A stretch of DNA of 5,198 nucleotides from Chloroflexota bacterium (GCA_003486225.1 DNGN01000319.1:3121-8318), one strand, 5' to 3'. Positions 1 to 4,986 are shown, counted from the first letter of the stretch. Notes: generated by a model from the sequence alone, not told the origin. Translations and numbers: made by a program.

Positions 1-19
1 GGCAGATTTGACTTTCCTG

Positions 20-49
20 ACAACCCTGATTCCTCGGGGTTGTTTTTTT
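20..49 (+). terminator. Intrinsic terminator of a gene upstream of the window
   Basis: A stem runs from ACAACCC (20-26) to GGGTTGT (37-43). It can be extended inward by a T-G wobble and two further pairs, giving about 10 bp around a TTCC tetraloop, and six T residues follow directly (44-49). This is a textbook rho-independent terminator for plus-strand transcription entering from the left. The gene it serves lies outside the window; nothing in bases 1-19 identifies it. Confidence 0.85.
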
Positions 50-126
50 AAATCGGGCAGTTTTTTCTCTACGCCTTTTAAACCCTGGTTATGCATAAAA
101 GTAGTCAGAATTTTGGTTGGGCAAGG

Positions 127-135
127 TGATATAAT
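127..135 (+). promoter_or_regulatory. Extended -10 promoter of the ferritin gene
   Basis: A perfect TATAAT (130-135) is preceded by TGA (127-129), which makes an extended -10 element (TGnTATAAT). No good -35 hexamer lies 16-18 nt upstream, which is usual for extended -10 promoters. The predicted transcript would start near 142 and carry a leader of about 34 nt. An 11-bp inverted repeat, TGAT-ATA-ATCA (127-137), sits on the -10 box, so a repressor could act here; that part is only inference. Confidence 0.6.
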
Positions 136-175
136 CAAATCAGGACGGAAGTTGAAACTTTAAAAGGAGAAACAA

Positions 176-694
176 ATGCTAATTAGCGAAAAATTGGAAA
201 AAGCAATCAATACCCAGGTTGGAAATGAATTTGGCGCCAGCCTGGAGTATTTGCAGATTGCCTCTTATTTTGAATCTGAGGATATGCTGAAACTTTCCCA
301 GATCTTTTTTGATCAGGCAGATGAAGAGCGCTTCCATGCCATGAAGTTGCTGAAATATGTGCTGGATGCCGGCGGCGAAGTAGATATCCCGGCGATTGCA
401 AAACCGCGCAAAGATTTTGGTTCGCCCGTGGAAGCAGTTCAGACGGCCTTGGATTGGGAAGTGACAGTCACGAAACAGATTAACAACCTGATGAGCATTG
501 CAGCTGAGGAAAAAGATTATATCGCCCAGGAATTCCTGCGCTGGTTCGTAAACGAGCAGCTGGAAGAGATCTCCAAGATGAGCACGATCCTCAATATCAT
601 CAAGCGAGCCGGAAACAATATGCTGATGGCAGAAACCTATATCACCGATACTTTGACCCAGATTGAATCGGTCGAAGGCGGCGAGGCTGCCTGA
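176..694 (+). CDS. ftn: Non-haem bacterial ferritin (FtnA type)
   Basis: A 172-residue iron-storage protein of the four-helix ferritin family. It should assemble into a 24-subunit cytoplasmic shell, oxidise Fe(II) and store it as a ferric mineral. The E. coli FtnA ferroxidase residues all have counterparts shifted by one: E18, E51, H54, E95, Q128 and E131, with nearby third-site candidates E50, E127 and E130. The E-E-R-F-H arrangement around 50-54 lacks the methionine that binds haem in bacterioferritin, so this is ferritin and not Bfr. Length is close to the usual 165-175. The ATG is fixed by AAAGGAG at 163-169, six bases upstream. The gene is monocistronic, bounded by an extended -10 promoter and a strong terminator. 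Iron or oxidative-stress control is likely from the family but no known box was recognised. The identity is firm; only the exact paralogue name is uncertain. Confidence 0.96.
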   Translation: MLISEKLEKAINTQVGNEFGASLEYLQIASYFESEDMLKLSQIFFDQADEERFHAMKLLKYVLDAGGEVDIPAIAKPRKDFGSPVEAVQTALDWEVTVTKQINNLMSIAAEEKDYIAQEFLRWFVNEQLEEISKMSTILNIIKRAGNNMLMAETYITDTLTQIESVEGGEAA

Positions 695-724
695 TTTAAA
701 CAGTTTTCCAGTGTAAAAGCCAAG

Positions 725-755
725 ACGAGGAGCGCTACAGCGCTCCTCGTTTTTT
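725..755 (+). terminator. Intrinsic terminator of the ferritin gene
   Basis: An 11-bp perfect GC-rich stem (725-735 with 740-750) closes a TACA tetraloop and is followed by T residues 751-755. It starts 30 nt after the ferritin stop codon, so the ferritin transcript should end here. Read on the other strand there is no comparable T-tract. Confidence 0.93.
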
Positions 756-910
756 ATAGGGTCAAACGCGTGGAGCGATAAAAATTTGGGGCTGAGGACA
801 GGAATTGAGGGTGCCTTGGAGGGCATTCCAGGAGCAGGGTGAGGGAAAAACGGGTGGCGAGAGCGCCTGAATTTGGAGATAATTGGGCTGAATTTGCCCC
901 TACCAAAACC
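756..910. other. Intergenic stretch with no recognisable gene
   Basis: Between the ferritin terminator and the promoter of the next gene I see no coding region that looks real. Open frames here are short, lack ribosome binding sites, or run across terminators. Two small inverted repeats are present, GGCG-AGAG-CGCC (856-867) and GGGC-N7-GCCC (885-899). Neither is followed by a T-tract and I cannot assign a role to them. Confidence 0.5.
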
Positions 911-938
911 TTGTAAACTTGAGAAAGTTTACTATAAT
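911..938 (+). promoter_or_regulatory. Promoter of the small orphan gene, with an operator-like repeat in its spacer
   Basis: TTGTAA (911-916, four of six matches to TTGACA) and a perfect TATAAT (933-938) are separated by 16 nt. An inverted repeat with 8-bp arms and a 4-nt centre, GTAAACTT / AAGTTTAC (913-920 and 925-932), covers the end of the -35 box and fills the spacer up to the -10. Because it lies upstream of the expected start of transcription, it would act as DNA, probably as the binding site of a dimeric regulator. The regulator is not encoded in the window. Confidence 0.7.
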
Positions 939-977
939 AAGATCAATGGTCAAATCTGCCCTGAAAGGAGGATACCT

Positions 978-1175
978 ATGGCCTTTAGTCACACAAACAC
1001 AAAAGGGAAAACTTATTTCCTGCATGGACGCATGACCACCTTAAAAGGTGGTGGCGAGCGCATGATCTACTTTTTTGCCGGTGAGGTGAAAGACGGTGCC
1101 TTGGATGCAGTTCCAGCTGGTTACGTGGTTTCTGAAACCAAGAGCGGCCTCCCAGTCCTCAAGAAGGCAAAGTAA
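978..1175 (+). CDS. Small orphan protein of unknown function (65 aa)
   Basis: A 65-residue basic protein beginning MAFSHTNTKG and ending in LPVLKKAK. The ATG at 978 is chosen because AAAGGAGG (964-971), a near-perfect ribosome binding site, lies six bases upstream. An in-frame extension back to 873 would cross the promoter and has no such site. There is no cysteine, so no zinc ribbon, and no signal peptide or membrane segment. A glycine-rich turn (residues 24-26) precedes a hydrophobic I-Y-F-F-A strand at 30-34. This suggests a small beta-rich fold with two similar strand-turn units (Y-F-L-H-G, then I-Y-F-F-A). From memory it resembles short hypothetical proteins of Chloroflexota and Cyanobacteria with a similar N-terminus and a late 'GLPVLKK' type ending. 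I know of no assigned function. It has its own promoter and terminator and so is expressed alone. Confidence 0.88.
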   Translation: MAFSHTNTKGKTYFLHGRMTTLKGGGERMIYFFAGEVKDGALDAVPAGYVVSETKSGLPVLKKAK

Positions 1176-1200
1176 TCTTTGCTGTTTCATTATTGAGAGA

Positions 1201-1228
1201 AGCGCAGCAACCTGCTGCGCTTTTTTTT
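1201..1228 (+). terminator. Intrinsic terminator of the small orphan gene
   Basis: A 9-bp perfect stem (AGCGCAGCA at 1201-1209 with TGCTGCGCT at 1213-1221) has a three-base loop and is followed by seven T residues (1222-1228). It begins 25 nt after the stop codon of the 65-residue protein and isolates that gene from the riboswitch-controlled operon downstream. Confidence 0.93.
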
Positions 1229-1309
1229 ATTCCAGGTGCAGGAATAGAGCAGCGCTTGAGATCGGAGATGCTCTTGCATGGGTGCTTGAATTTGTTCAGG
1301 AAGTTACTA

Positions 1310-1338
1310 TTGACCCTGTACCAGCAAAACGCTATAAT
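1310..1338 (+). promoter_or_regulatory. Sigma70-type promoter of the riboflavin uptake operon
   Basis: TTGACC (1310-1315, five of six matches) and a perfect TATAAT (1333-1338) are spaced by 17 nt, the optimum. Transcription should begin near 1345, placing a 26-nt palindrome, the FMN riboswitch and a terminator in the 5' leader of about 340 nt before the permease gene. The stretch between the preceding terminator and this promoter (1229-1309) holds only a short inverted repeat, TATTCC / GGAATA (1228-1246). Confidence 0.85.
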
Positions 1339-1361
1339 CCAGAAAGAATTGAATATCAAGA

Positions 1362-1387
1362 TTGGCCCAACCAATTGGTTGGGCCAA
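1362..1387. repeat. 26-bp perfect palindrome between promoter and riboswitch
   Basis: The arm TTGGCCCAACCAA (1362-1374) is followed immediately by its exact reverse complement (1375-1387). As RNA it would form an 11-bp hairpin with an AAUU loop at the 5' end of the leader, starting about 17 nt after the predicted start site. No T-tract follows, so it is not a terminator. As DNA it could be a dimeric operator just downstream of the promoter. It ends four bases before the aptamer. Confidence 0.8.
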
Positions 1388-1390
1388 CCA

Positions 1391-1528
1391 ACCTTCGGGG
1401 CAGGGTGAGTGGTGAAAGTATGGATCCACAATTCCCGATCGGTGGTATAGCCCACGAGCGAGCAGGGAACTGCTTGCAGGATCCGGTGAAACTCCGGGGC
1501 CGACGGTATAGTCCGGATGAAAGAAGGC
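1391..1528 (+). ncRNA. FMN riboswitch (RFN element) aptamer
   Basis: The conserved core of the FMN aptamer is present in order. Closing helix P1 is CCTTC (1392-1396) with GAAGG (1523-1527). Then come GGGGCAGGGTGA (1397-1408), AATTCCCGATCGG (1430-1442), P3 TGG-TATAG-CCCA with CGAG, the variable P4 hairpin (1458-1465 with 1470-1477, GGAA loop), GGATCCGGTGAAACTCCGG (1479-1497) and GCCGACGGTATAGTCCGGAT (1499-1518). These match the family signature closely. The aptamer binds flavin mononucleotide and controls riboflavin synthesis or uptake genes. One departure is a 21-nt insertion in loop L2 (1409-1429), which has GTGG/CCAC ends and so can form its own small stem. A terminator lies 56 nt downstream, so control is probably by transcription termination. 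Confidence 0.97.
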
Positions 1529-1568
1529 TGTGCAAAAACCGTGAACACACTTTGTGATATTTTGCACA
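1529..1568 (+). promoter_or_regulatory. Linker hairpin between aptamer and terminator
   Basis: TGTGCAAAA (1529-1537) is perfectly complementary to TTTTGCACA (1560-1568), giving a 9-bp stem that starts one base after the aptamer P1 helix region and ends 15 bases before the terminator stem. Its loop contains a small nested CAC/GTG repeat. It could stack on P1 and hold the expression platform in place, or act as a pause site. This role is inferred from position only. Confidence 0.5.
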
Positions 1569-1582
1569 TGTTGTCTGGCGTC

Positions 1583-1619
1583 AAGTCCCGAAAGCAATTA
1601 TGTTTTCGGGACTTTTTTT
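1583..1619 (+). terminator. Riboswitch-controlled intrinsic terminator
   Basis: AAGTCCCGAAA (1583-1593) pairs with TTTCGGGACTT (1604-1614) around a 10-nt loop, and the T-run 1613-1619 follows. It lies between the FMN aptamer and the permease gene. Its 5' arm, GTCCCGAA (1585-1592), can alternatively pair with TTCGGGGC (1394-1401) in the 5' strand of the aptamer, with one G-U pair. This gives a simple on/off switch: without FMN the 5' arm is captured and transcription continues; with FMN the aptamer folds and the terminator forms. Confidence 0.93.
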
Positions 1620-1688
1620 GCAGATCGCGGGTCTGCCTTCGCCTGCTGCCCCTTGGATAAGGAACCGATTATTCTGATCAGGTGCAGT

Positions 1689-2516
1689 ATGGAAAAAGGT
1701 AGCAAACGTAAAATGAAGATAATTTGGCGGGGGAATGGGTTAGCCTTGTTGCCTTTCACCCTCGCGCTGACGATTTTCATTTGGTACCTGATCGTGTGGA
1801 TTGGAGATTTAGAGCCTTTTATCCTGCCCACACCAGGTTTGATCATGGCCCGATTTATCCGCACCTTGCAAGACGGCAGCCTGTTCCGGCATTTTGGGAT
1901 CACCCTGTTCGAGGTCATCTCAGGCCTGATACTCGGTGCGACCGTGGCCACAGGAACTGGCTATCTGCTGGCAAAATCACCCCATTTGGAGCGTATCCTA
2001 TCACCGTATATCGTCGCCAGCCAATCGGTGCCGATTGTGGCGATCGCGCCCCTGCTGATCATCTGGTTTGGTCCCGGCATGCTATCCAAAGTGCTGACCT
2101 GCGCCCTGATTGTTTATTTTCCGATTTTGATCAACACTGTGGTTGGCGTGCGGGCTGTACCCGAGGACCTGTACGATCTGATGCGTTCGCTCCAGGCTGG
2201 CAGGTGGCAAATTTTTTCCAAACTGGAAGTCCCGTCTGCTTTGCCGGTCTTATTGGGCGGTTTGCGGATTGGGGCAACCCTGGCGGTGATCGGGGCCGTG
2301 GTGGGAGAATTTGTCGGTTCTGACCGCGGTTTGGGCTTCCTGATCAATGTCGGGCGCGGGCAGTACGATATCGCATTGGTCTTTGTGGCAGTTTTCAGCC
2401 TGGTTTTTATGGCCCTGGTGCTGTACGGGCTGGTGGTGTTAATTGAGCGCAGGCTGCTAGCATGGCAGCAGCGCCCTAAGGAAGAGAGCTTAATGACAAT
2501 GGAGAACGAGGTATGA
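1689..2516 (+). CDS. ribX: Riboflavin ABC transporter, permease subunit (RibX-like)
   Basis: A 275-residue membrane subunit of a binding-protein-dependent ABC importer (BPD_transp_1 family, close to ThiX, SsuC and TauC). It forms the membrane channel, probably as a homodimer. Hydrophobic segments lie near residues 18-38, 72-95, 106-127, 132-152, 190-208 and 228-252, about six membrane helices. The cytoplasmic EAA loop that docks on the ATPase is seen around 159-195, as D-L-Y-D-L-M-R-S-L-Q-A-G followed by R-W-Q-I-F and G-G-L-R-I-G. The open frame reaches back to a GTG at 1554, but that would place the start ahead of the riboswitch terminator. ATG 1689 with AGGTG just before it is preferred. 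ATG 1713, with AAAGG 13 bases upstream, is the alternative. The stop overlaps the next ATG (ATGA). Substrate assignment rests on the FMN riboswitch; by sequence alone it could be a thiamin-precursor or sulfonate permease. Confidence 0.9.
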   Translation: MEKGSKRKMKIIWRGNGLALLPFTLALTIFIWYLIVWIGDLEPFILPTPGLIMARFIRTLQDGSLFRHFGITLFEVISGLILGATVATGTGYLLAKSPHLERILSPYIVASQSVPIVAIAPLLIIWFGPGMLSKVLTCALIVYFPILINTVVGVRAVPEDLYDLMRSLQAGRWQIFSKLEVPSALPVLLGGLRIGATLAVIGAVVGEFVGSDRGLGFLINVGRGQYDIALVFVAVFSLVFMALVLYGLVVLIERRLLAWQQRPKEESLMTMENEV

Positions 2517-3505
2517 AAAGTCGCTGGCTTGTATTGCTCATGCTTGTGATTCTACTAACAGCATGCACGAACCGGGGTGATCTTGGTGAGGATTCGCTGG
2601 CAAGCGATATACCCATCGTGCCGATCACGCTGCCTTTGGGCTATATCCCGAATATTCAGTTTGCACCGCTGTATGTGACCGTGGAAAAAGGCTATTTTGC
2701 CGAAGCCGGGTTTGAGGTGGAATTCGATTACCGTTTTGAGACGGACGGGGTTTCTCTGGTAGGGCAGGGCACGCTGCCTTTTGCCGTGGTTTCCGGCGAG
2801 CAGGTTTTGCTTGCAAGGTCACAGGGTGTGCCGGTTAAATATGTGGCGGCCTGGTTCCAGGACTTCCCGGTGGGTGTGGCGGCAAAGACCGAGGCCGGCA
2901 TCAAAACCCCTCAGGACCTGGTCGGCAGGCACTTGGGTCTCCCCGGCCTTTATGGTGCCAACTATATCGGCCTGCGCGCCCTGCTGGGAAGTGCAGGGGT
3001 CGGAGAGGAGCAACTCACCCTGGATTCGATTGGATTCAACCAGGTCGAAGCTCTGGCGGCAGGCCAGGTGGACGCGGTGGCGATCTATGTGACCAACGAG
3101 CCGATCCAGCTGCGGGCACAAGGCTATGAGATTGATCTCATCCGGGTTGCAGACTACGTTCAATTGGCCGGGAACGGGATCATCACCAACGAAGATCTGA
3201 TCCAGGATGACCCGCAAATGGTGCGCAGGTTTGTGCAGGCTTTTTTGAAGGGTCTGGCCGACACCATCGCCGATCCTGAAGAGGCTTACCAGATCAGTAC
3301 GGCATATGTTGAAGGTCTGGATGAGGCCGATAGCTCTGTGCAGATGGAAGTGCTGCAGCAATCGATCGGGTTCTGGCGCGCGGACCAGTTGGGGCATTCC
3401 GACCTGGTGGCCTGGCAGAATATGCTGGATGTTTTGCTGGATATGGGCTTGTTGGCTGAGCCTGTGCCCGTTGAAGATGCCTTTACAAACCAGTTTGTGG
3501 AATAA
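2513..3505 (+). CDS. ribY: Riboflavin ABC transporter, substrate-binding lipoprotein (RibY-like, NMT1/THI5 family)
   Basis: A 330-residue exported lipoprotein that should capture riboflavin, or a close relative, and deliver it to the permease. The N-terminus has a charged start (K2, R4), a hydrophobic core and the lipobox L-T-A-C with Cys18 as lipid anchor. The mature part has the NMT1/THI5-like fold. The segment L-G-Y-I-P-N-I-Q-F-A-P-L-Y-V at about 41-54, then E-K-G-Y-F-A-E-A-G-F (58-67), is the usual opening of this family. The region at about 130-195 holds the T-P-Q-D-L-V-G and A-L-A-A-G-Q-V-D-A-V motifs. The ATG overlaps the permease stop by 4 nt, so translation is probably coupled; GGAG at 2501-2504 lies upstream. 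Relatives ThiY and THI5 handle thiamin-pyrimidine compounds; the FMN riboswitch points to flavin instead. The binding-pocket residues were not compared with a characterised RibY. Confidence 0.92.
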   Translation: MKSRWLVLLMLVILLTACTNRGDLGEDSLASDIPIVPITLPLGYIPNIQFAPLYVTVEKGYFAEAGFEVEFDYRFETDGVSLVGQGTLPFAVVSGEQVLLARSQGVPVKYVAAWFQDFPVGVAAKTEAGIKTPQDLVGRHLGLPGLYGANYIGLRALLGSAGVGEEQLTLDSIGFNQVEALAAGQVDAVAIYVTNEPIQLRAQGYEIDLIRVADYVQLAGNGIITNEDLIQDDPQMVRRFVQAFLKGLADTIADPEEAYQISTAYVEGLDEADSSVQMEVLQQSIGFWRADQLGHSDLVAWQNMLDVLLDMGLLAEPVPVEDAFTNQFVE

Positions 3506-3516
3506 ATGAGGATGTC

Positions 3517-4287
3517 TTGATAGCTGTTTTGGCGGAACCGATCGTAAAAGTTGAGGACTTGTCTGCCGCATTTCCAAATGGGAATGGCGGTCTGAAGGTC
3601 TTGAACCGCATCTCGTTTGAGGTGCGCGAATCTGAATTTGTCTGTTTGCTTGGCCCGTCCGGGAGTGGAAAGAGCACTTTGCTGCGCATCATGGCTGGCC
3701 TGCTCGGGTACCAGTCTGGCCGGGTGGTCTTTGATGGGCAGGAATTGGTTGGCCCGCGCAAAGGTGTGGGAATTGTTTTCCAGAAAGCCAACCTGATGCC
3801 CTGGCGCACCGTGCGTGAGAATATTGTCCTGCCACTAGAACTGCAAAACTTGCCGCAAGAAAGCGCACTCTCGGCTGCCCAGGAATTAATAGAGCTGGTT
3901 GGACTGCAGGGATTCGAGGAGGCTTTGCCGCGAGACCTTTCCGGCGGTATGGCGCAGCGCGTGGCAATTGCCAGGGCTTTGGTGCACGACCCAGACCTGC
4001 TGCTGCTGGATGAACCCTTCGGTGCGTTGGATGCACTCACCCGGGAGCGTATGGCCGGCGAACTGCTGCGGATTTGGACGGCGCGCTGCAAAACCGTATT
4101 TATGGTGACCCATGATATTGGGGAAGCCATATTTTTGGCAGACCGGGTGCTGGCATTTTCTGACCGTCCGGCACGCATTACTTTGAATCTGGAGGTCGAT
4201 CTGCCGCGCCCGCGCAAACAAGAGATGCGCTACACGCCTGACTTCGGCAGAATGGCCCAGCGCCTGAGGGATGCAATTGGCGGTTAA
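3517..4287 (+). CDS. ABC transporter ATP-binding protein of the riboflavin uptake operon
   Basis: A 256-residue cytoplasmic ATPase that should power the RibXY-type importer. All nucleotide-binding motifs are intact: Walker A G-P-S-G-S-G-K-S-T (46-54), Q-loop Q89 in V-F-Q-K-A-N-L-M-P-W, signature L-S-G-G-M (141-145), Walker B L-L-L-L-D-E-P (161-167), D-loop around 169-174 and switch H199. It belongs to the nitrate/sulfonate/taurine-type (TauB/SsuB/ThiZ) group, matching its permease. The start is TTG at 3517, placed by GAGG (3508-3511) five bases upstream; the nearer ATG triplets at 3506 and 3512 run into a stop at once. It lies 11 nt after the binding-protein gene. I avoid the name ribZ because, as I recall, it has been used for an unrelated riboflavin transporter. 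Function is secure as an ATPase, and inferred for riboflavin. Confidence 0.93.
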   Translation: MIAVLAEPIVKVEDLSAAFPNGNGGLKVLNRISFEVRESEFVCLLGPSGSGKSTLLRIMAGLLGYQSGRVVFDGQELVGPRKGVGIVFQKANLMPWRTVRENIVLPLELQNLPQESALSAAQELIELVGLQGFEEALPRDLSGGMAQRVAIARALVHDPDLLLLDEPFGALDALTRERMAGELLRIWTARCKTVFMVTHDIGEAIFLADRVLAFSDRPARITLNLEVDLPRPRKQEMRYTPDFGRMAQRLRDAIGG

Positions 4288-4307
4288 TCCGTCTGGCAAT
4301 CTGACGA

Positions 4308-4742
4308 TTATTCCTCCACCGGCACCCACCGGGTGGAGGGGTTCCCTGTCTCCTGATCGAGGATACCCTGTAAGACCACGAGGCGGTGGTCGCAACCGTC
4401 CTCCTGGGCGAAGAACCAAAGGTCGCCGTTTGCTTGTTTTTCCACTTGGTAAACAGCAGAAAAATTGTCGCACACCGGGTCATCCTTAGACGAGAGGTGA
4501 AGCTGCTGGCCTTCAAACCAATATTCTCCGGGGGGATACAAAGGTTCGTGGGTCACCAACATCAGGCTTGGTCCAAAGCGAACCGTGCCATCTTCACTGA
4601 ATCTGGCATAGGTTGCCCCGCCGGTTGAGGCATAAACACCGATGATTTCTTCCGTACTGGTAAGATAATTTCTTTGAGGAGCAGCACAGCTGGTCAATAG
4701 AATCAAAAATAGGGCACACGCCAATAGAAATTGTTTGTTCAT
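4308..4742 (-). CDS. Small putative lipoprotein of unknown function
   Basis: A 144-residue exported protein on the minus strand. Its N-terminus has a lysine, a long hydrophobic stretch (L6-L16) and the lipobox L-T-S-C with Cys19 as the lipidated residue, so it is probably anchored on the outer face of the cytoplasmic membrane. The rest (about 31-144) looks like a small beta-rich domain with repeated aromatic-glycine strands: Y-A-R-F-S-E-D-G-T at 45-53, G-E-Y-W-F-E-G at 72-78 and D-L-W-F-F at 107-111. Two cysteines (C91, C117) could form a disulfide. From memory the 'FSEDGT ... GEYWFEG' pattern recurs in Anaerolineae hypothetical lipoproteins, loosely lipocalin-like, but I cannot name a family. 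The ATG is supported by GGAGGTT five to six bases upstream (4747-4753 on the plus strand). It converges on the ATPase gene with only 20 nt between the stops. Confidence 0.85.
   Translation of the reverse strand: MNKQFLLACALFLILLTSCAAPQRNYLTSTEEIIGVYASTGGATYARFSEDGTVRFGPSLMLVTHEPLYPPGEYWFEGQQLHLSSKDDPVCDNFSAVYQVEKQANGDLWFFAQEDGCDHRLVVLQGILDQETGNPSTRWVPVEE
4313..4339. repeat. Inverted repeat at the convergent gene ends
   Basis: CCTCCACC (4313-4320) and GGTGGAGG (4332-4339) form a perfect 8-bp stem with an 11-nt loop. It lies in the last codons of the minus-strand lipoprotein gene, 26 nt past the ATPase stop. No T-tract follows on either strand, so it is a poor intrinsic terminator. It is still the only stable structure near the end of the transporter operon. 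Confidence 0.4.
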
Positions 4743-4858
4743 CTACAACCTCCATTTGCTGGAGTGCTGGCAAAATGATTGAGAGCATAAAACAAAAAAA
4801 CTTCCTATATTGGAAATTATATATCTTTAAATAGATAATAAGAGATCCTTGCCACTAT

Positions 4859-4893
4859 CATACCCCAGGAACATAAAGCCTCCGGGTGGTATG
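4859..4893. repeat. Inverted repeat in the divergent intergenic region
   Basis: CATACC (4859-4864) and GGTATG (4888-4893) are perfect inverted arms. Inner matches ACCC/GGGT and AGG/CCT allow alternative pairings. It lies in the 244-bp region between the minus-strand lipoprotein gene and the plus-strand exported protein gene, upstream of the likely promoters. It could be a regulator site or a remnant; I cannot decide. The rest of 4743-4858 is AT-rich and shows no gene. Confidence 0.35.
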
Positions 4894-4895
4894 TT

Positions 4896-4929
4896 GGGAT
4901 GCAGGATCCTGGCGAGTGCTTCCCTTTTT
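4896..4929 (+). terminator. Possible weak terminator before the last gene
   Basis: GGGA (4896-4899) can pair with TCCC (4921-4924) and, past a T-T mismatch, GC (4901-4902) with GC (4918-4919). T residues 4925-4929 follow. An inner AGGATCCT palindrome lies in the loop. The stem is short and interrupted. It could stop read-through from the transporter operon, which has no clear terminator of its own, but the evidence is weak. Confidence 0.25.
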
Positions 4930-4942
4930 ACCTGCTTTTCCT

Positions 4943-4948
4943 TATAAT
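4943..4948 (+). promoter_or_regulatory. Candidate -10 box for the exported protein gene
   Basis: A perfect TATAAT lies 38 bases ahead of the ATG at 4987. The best -35 at 17-nt spacing is TTCCCT (4920-4925), only three of six matches, so an activator or another element may be needed if this is the promoter. Confidence 0.4.
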
Positions 4949-4986
4949 TGGCTGGCTAAAAGAATTTGTGTTCAATGGAGCTTTAA

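Noticed and set aside
113..124. TTGGTTGGGCAA near the ferritin promoter resembling one arm of the 26-bp palindrome
   Set aside because: It is a single arm without its inverted partner and has a one-base gap relative to the palindrome arm; coincidence is more likely.
179..826. Long minus-strand frame opposite the ferritin gene
   Set aside because: It is antisense to a well-identified ferritin and runs through its terminator; it is a shadow of the coding strand.
1096..1597. Open frames on both strands across 1096-1597
   Set aside because: They overlap the orphan gene, a strong terminator, the promoter and the FMN aptamer. Their composition is not protein-like and they have no ribosome binding sites.
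1554..1688. N-terminal extension of the permease frame back to GTG 1554
   Set aside because: It would begin inside the linker hairpin and cross the riboswitch terminator. The extra 45 residues are cysteine-rich and unlike a permease N-terminus, and no ribosome binding site precedes it.
4816..4844. TATAAT on the minus strand (4821 to 4816) as promoter of the lipoprotein gene
   Set aside because: The region is AT-rich, no -35 hexamer or TGn extension is found at a suitable distance, and several similar AT boxes occur nearby, so the true start cannot be chosen.
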